Source of the DNA: Qipengyuania_C sp046254955
GTDB lineage: Bacteria; Pseudomonadota; Alphaproteobacteria; Sphingomonadales; Sphingomonadaceae
Reading direction: 5' to 3'
Assembly: GCF_046254955.1 (NCBI RefSeq)
Contig: NZ_JBJXRG010000003.1
Coordinates: 124,001-188,000, forward strand
DNA length: 64,000 nucleotides
Both the position numbers and the translations under genes were made by a program. The notes below the pieces were generated by a model, which worked only from the letters and a program-made list of their open reading frames with translations, was not told where the DNA came from and ran no database searches. Shown in pieces: positions 61,121 to 64,000 of this stretch; within the stretch, counting starts at the first letter, position 1; every line of letters starts with the position of its first letter.

Positions 61121-63336
61121 GCCGGCACGCCCTCTTCATCTTTGGCGTAGCGATAATATTCGTAGCCGTAATAGGAAGAGTAACGATTGCCGCCCTTTTC
61201 TGGATCGAATTTGACCAGCACAGCGCCGATCAGGACGGGCCCGACGGACCGCAAGCGTCTCAATGCCGCGCGCAGCTGCCCGCTCCTCCCGCGCTCCGCC
61301 TCGACTACAAACATTGTTCCGTCGGCGAGCGCTGCCAGCATCGGCGCATCGGCCAGTCCCAGCACCGGCGGGCTGTCAAGCACGACGATGTCGTAGTGAC
61401 CCGACGCCTCCTCGAGCAGCTGCGCCATTCGCGGCGAAGTGATCAGCTCGGACGGGCTTGGCGGCGGTGGCCCAGATGGCAGCAGATCGAATGCGCCCGT
61501 CTCGTTTCGCTGTACAGCGCTGGCCAGCGGATCGTCAGATGTCAGTAAGTCCGTCAGGCCACGTTTATTGGCAAGGCCCGTTGCGATATGGGCAGCCGGG
61601 CGACGCAGGTCGGCATCGATCAGCAGCGCCTTCATCCCCATGCGGCCGAAACCGCTGGCGATCGCATGGCTTGAGGTCGTCTTGCCCTCACCCGCCTGCG
61701 CGCTGGTGACAGCCAGCACTTTGGGCAAGCCATGCCGCGTCGAATAGAGCAGCGAACCGCGCAGCGAGTTGTAGGCTTCTGCGACCGGCGACTTGGGGTT
61801 GGCCATATCCACAAAGGGTTCGTCCTCGGCCTCCGGCACGACGCCAAGTAATGCCAGACCGAGCTTTTCCTCAATGTCTTCAGGGACATGGATCGCATCA
61901 TCGAGCCGGTCACGCAGGTAGACCGCTGCAACCGCAGCCGCCAACCCCGCCAAAAGACCCAGTGCCAAATTGCGCGGCAAGCTGGGCGACGACGGCACCA
62001 AGGGGGGATCCGCCCGGTCGATAATCGCGATATTGCTGGCGGCAATTCCCGCCGAAGCATTCAATTCGCGATACCGCTGCAGTAGCCCGTCATAGATCGA
62101 GCGTGCCGTATCCGCCTCGCGCGCCAGGGTATTGTAGCGCACCGCCCGGTCCTGCTCGCGCAAGGTTGCACCCTGCAAGCGATCGACCTGCTGCTGCAGC
62201 GCTACTTCAGCGGCCTGCGCGGCCTGGTACTCCGCCCGCACCGAATTGCGCACCTGGCTGGCCGTTGCCGTCAACTGGCTATCGATTGCAGCGAGGTCAT
62301 TGGCGAGATTTGTCACCGCGGGATGATCGGGCAGGTAGCGCTCGCGAGCCGCATCCAGCTCTGCCTGAGCACGAGCCTTGCGCGTCATCAGCTCCTGCAC
62401 CGTCGGGTTGGCGAGCACGGTGCGGGACGACAGCAGGGGGATTGCCGATTCCGCTCTCCAGCGCGTTTGCGCCGCGATGCGATCGGCCCGGGCCATGTTG
62501 GCCGCCTCATTCAGCTGCAGCAGGCTGGAAGCGGTGACGCTTCCGGCGACCGGACGGCTCGCATCAACGGTGAAGGCGTCGCGGGTACGGATCAGACCGG
62601 CGCTGCGCGCATAGTCGTTGAGGTCACGCTCGGTTTCCTCGAGCTGGCTGCGCGCTTCCTCGAGCTGTTCCTCGACGAACTTGCGTGCATAGGCCGAGCT
62701 TTCGAAACGGCGTTGTAGGTTGGCCTGTATAAATTCGTCGGCAAAGCTGTTGACGATCCGCGCCGATATCTCGGGGTCACCGCTCGAGAATTGCACCCGC
62801 GCAATGCGGGTCGAGCGCGGCAGATCGATTGAGAGGTTTGCGCGTAGCAGCGAGATAACCAGCTCACGCCGCCGCTGCGGCGCGAGATCGGCTTCGGGCG
62901 AGGTCATCTCCATCGCAGCAAAAAAACGTGGATCATCATAGAGATCGTTCGCATTGGCTACGCGGACAGCCAATGCGCGGCTGCGTAGGATATCGAGCTG
63001 CGTATTGAGAAAACGGTCGATGTCCCAGCTGGAGGAATCGACCCTCTGGCCATCCAGTTCTTCACCCAGGACCTCGTCGCCCTGGTCGTTGATCTGGACG
63101 CTCGTTGCTGCAGAGTAACGCGGCGCGTCGAGCATGGTCGCGATCACAGCGAGGGCGAGCGCAGCACCAACAATAGCAATGGCCAACCAGAAATTACGCC
63201 GCAGTGCCGCCAGCGCATAGCGCAAATTCGCGCTGACCGGATTGTCGCCCCAAGGCTTGACCGGATAGGCGTAGGGATCTCCCCCATCCCCGCCTACGGG
63301 AAATTCATAGCTGCGTCCTGCACCGCTCGTCAGCAT
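61117..63336 (-). CDS. Polysaccharide co-polymerase / bacterial tyrosine autokinase (GumC/Wzc type)
   Basis: A 739-residue inner-membrane protein. A Wzz-like chain-length domain has membrane helices about 49-68 (FWLAIAIVGAALALAVIATM) and 450-470, with a long periplasmic coiled region. The cytosolic BY-kinase part from about 520 has Walker A SAQAGEGKTTSSHAIA, Walker A' LLIDADLRRP and Walker B DIVVLDSPPVLGLADAP. The C-terminus is a tyrosine cluster, RYSSYYGYEYYRYAKDE, of which several would be phosphorylated. Normal for surface-polysaccharide export, where phosphorylation cycles set chain length. It is followed by the TPR gene and preceded by the export lipoprotein. Confidence 0.95.
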   Translation of the reverse strand: MLTSGAGRSYEFPVGGDGGDPYAYPVKPWGDNPVSANLRYALAALRRNFWLAIAIVGAALALAVIATMLDAPRYSAATSVQINDQGDEVLGEELDGQRVDSSSWDIDRFLNTQLDILRSRALAVRVANANDLYDDPRFFAAMEMTSPEADLAPQRRRELVISLLRANLSIDLPRSTRIARVQFSSGDPEISARIVNSFADEFIQANLQRRFESSAYARKFVEEQLEEARSQLEETERDLNDYARSAGLIRTRDAFTVDASRPVAGSVTASSLLQLNEAANMARADRIAAQTRWRAESAIPLLSSRTVLANPTVQELMTRKARAQAELDAARERYLPDHPAVTNLANDLAAIDSQLTATASQVRNSVRAEYQAAQAAEVALQQQVDRLQGATLREQDRAVRYNTLAREADTARSIYDGLLQRYRELNASAGIAASNIAIIDRADPPLVPSSPSLPRNLALGLLAGLAAAVAAVYLRDRLDDAIHVPEDIEEKLGLALLGVVPEAEDEPFVDMANPKSPVAEAYNSLRGSLLYSTRHGLPKVLAVTSAQAGEGKTTSSHAIASGFGRMGMKALLIDADLRRPAAHIATGLANKRGLTDLLTSDDPLASAVQRNETGAFDLLPSGPPPPSPSELITSPRMAQLLEEASGHYDIVVLDSPPVLGLADAPMLAALADGTMFVVEAERGRSGQLRAALRRLRSVGPVLIGAVLVKFDPEKGGNRYSSYYGYEYYRYAKDEEGVPA

Positions 63337-63352
63337 GATCGCACCGCCCGGA

Positions 63353-64000
63353 TCATACCGGCCTCAACACGGCAACAAGAGGTGCAGTCTGGAGCACATC
63401 CTTGTAAGCGCCGCGAAGCCCGGAATAGCCGACTACGACCACATCGCCCGGCAATAATGCCAAATCGGGCATGCGGCCGCCGCGAATGGCTTGCAGATCG
63501 AACTGACCCCCGTAGCGCTGGCCATCGACCATGCGGAAGACGAGTATCTGATCGAGTTTGGCAACGTCCGTAGGGCTGCGAGCCTGCGCCAATGCAGTGA
63601 GCAGCGTGTCACCTTCGCGCCAGGGATAGATGCCGGGAAGATTGACCTGCCCTTCGACAGCGACCGTCATATCGCGCGCCTTCTTGATCGACACAGCGAC
63701 CCGAGGGTTGCGCAGGTAGTTTGCCCCGTAAGCCTGCTCGATCGAGCGGGCGAGCTGCGTCGCACTGGAACCGGAAGCCCGAACATCGCCGATAAGAGGG
63801 AGGCTGAGATTACCCGCTGCATCGATTGCCACTTCGTCCTGCGACAGTTCTGGCTCGTCGAACACGCTGATCGAAAGGACATCGCCCGCCTGCAAGGCAT
63901 AGCGCTCAGCAATATCCGGCTGGGCACCGTCAATCGCATCATAACCCGCCTGGCCGACCGGCACTATCGGATTGAGCGGTGCCTGACATGCAGCAAGGAG
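63353..64000 (-). CDS. Polysaccharide export outer-membrane lipoprotein, Wza/GumB type (5' end outside window)
   Basis: The frame is open to the right edge and includes the lipobox LLAAC (within the last bases) followed by QAPLNPIVPVGQAGY, so only the first part of the signal peptide is missing; GTG at 63964 is not the true start. Domains are a Poly_export segment (YALQAGDVLSISVFDEPELS, AAGNLSLPLIGDVRASG) and an SLBB-like region (VAVEGQVNLPGIYPWREGDT). The product should form the outer-membrane pore of the exporter, in line with BY-kinase and glycosyltransferase genes next to it. The stop is 17 bases before the kinase start. Confidence 0.92.
   Translation of the reverse strand, partial: LLAACQAPLNPIVPVGQAGYDAIDGAQPDIAERYALQAGDVLSISVFDEPELSQDEVAIDAAGNLSLPLIGDVRASGSSATQLARSIEQAYGANYLRNPRVAVSIKKARDMTVAVEGQVNLPGIYPWREGDTLLTALAQARSPTDVAKLDQILVFRMVDGQRYGGQFDLQAIRGGRMPDLALLPGDVVVVGYSGLRGAYKDVLQTAPLVAVLRPV

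Noticed and set aside
1..64000. tRNA, rRNA, CRISPR arrays, insertion sequences or prophage
   Set aside because: I scanned the intergenic stretches and found no cloverleaf with CCA other than the tmRNA, no rRNA-like blocks, no regularly spaced direct repeats, and no transposase, integrase or phage genes.

Overview
The window is chromosomal DNA from an alphaproteobacterium, most likely order Sphingomonadales and close to Erythrobacter/Qipengyuania (family Erythrobacteraceae). The evidence is a split, circularly permuted (two-piece) tmRNA with the tag ANDNEALAIAA, a hemC-hemD-mitofilin gene group, an Anbu/alpha-E/ATP-grasp gene group, and generally GC-rich, tightly packed genes with many ATGA, GTGA and TGATG stop/start overlaps. 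I see no rRNA, tRNA, insertion sequence, prophage or CRISPR array. Genus-level placement is inference.

Layout. 1-4.0 kb: envelope and housekeeping run lptD (3' part), surA, pdxA, rsmA. 4.0-6.7 kb (minus): a hypothetical protein and malate synthase G. 6.9-10.4 kb: an overlapping three-gene arginine succinyltransferase unit (M20 hydrolase, astA, astB). 10.4-14.1 kb: a small membrane protein, an OmpA-type protein, a lone ureidoglycolate lyase homologue, the tmRNA gene, an inverted-repeat cluster and two mscL paralogues. 14.2-17.7 kb: LemA and two TPM-domain proteins, a NUDIX hydrolase, an SDR. 17.7-25.6 kb: a 40-residue protein with PspC, recF, a tesA-like lipoprotein divergent from a YbbA/YbbP-type ABC pair, typA, a small lipoprotein. 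25.9-32.4 kb: gamma-glutamyltransferase, a ZIP-like membrane protein, a VOC protein, an sdpR-sdpI-hydrolase operon, an extensin-like lipoprotein, a FixJ-like regulator with a degenerate receiver.

32.6-36.7 kb (minus) is the most intriguing block: circularly permuted ATP-grasp, alpha-E, transglutaminase-like protease and the proteasome-like Anbu, apparently one operon. This set is known from comparative genomics as a likely peptide-ligation/proteolysis system without an established physiological role.

36.7-49.4 kb: an alpha/beta hydrolase, a DUF3617 lipoprotein with a canonical EF-hand loop, uvrB, a Tat-exported amidohydrolase lipoprotein, a DsbD/ScsB-type thiol reductase, a UbiH-type monooxygenase, the hemC-hemD-mitofilin group and divergent tsaD. 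49.4-55.8 kb: gpsA, a polysaccharide flippase, BON/OmpA protein, a 35-residue membrane protein, a membrane-anchored helix-hairpin-helix protein, acs and an orphan lasso-peptide B2-type protease. 55.8-58.7 kb: acyl-CoA (glutaryl-CoA type) dehydrogenase, maleylacetoacetate isomerase and fumarylacetoacetase (aromatic amino-acid breakdown). 58.7-64 kb: surface polysaccharide genes (glycosyltransferase apparently starting at CTG, WcaF-like acetyltransferase, TPR protein, BY-kinase/chain-length protein, and a Wza/GumB-type export lipoprotein that runs off the right edge).
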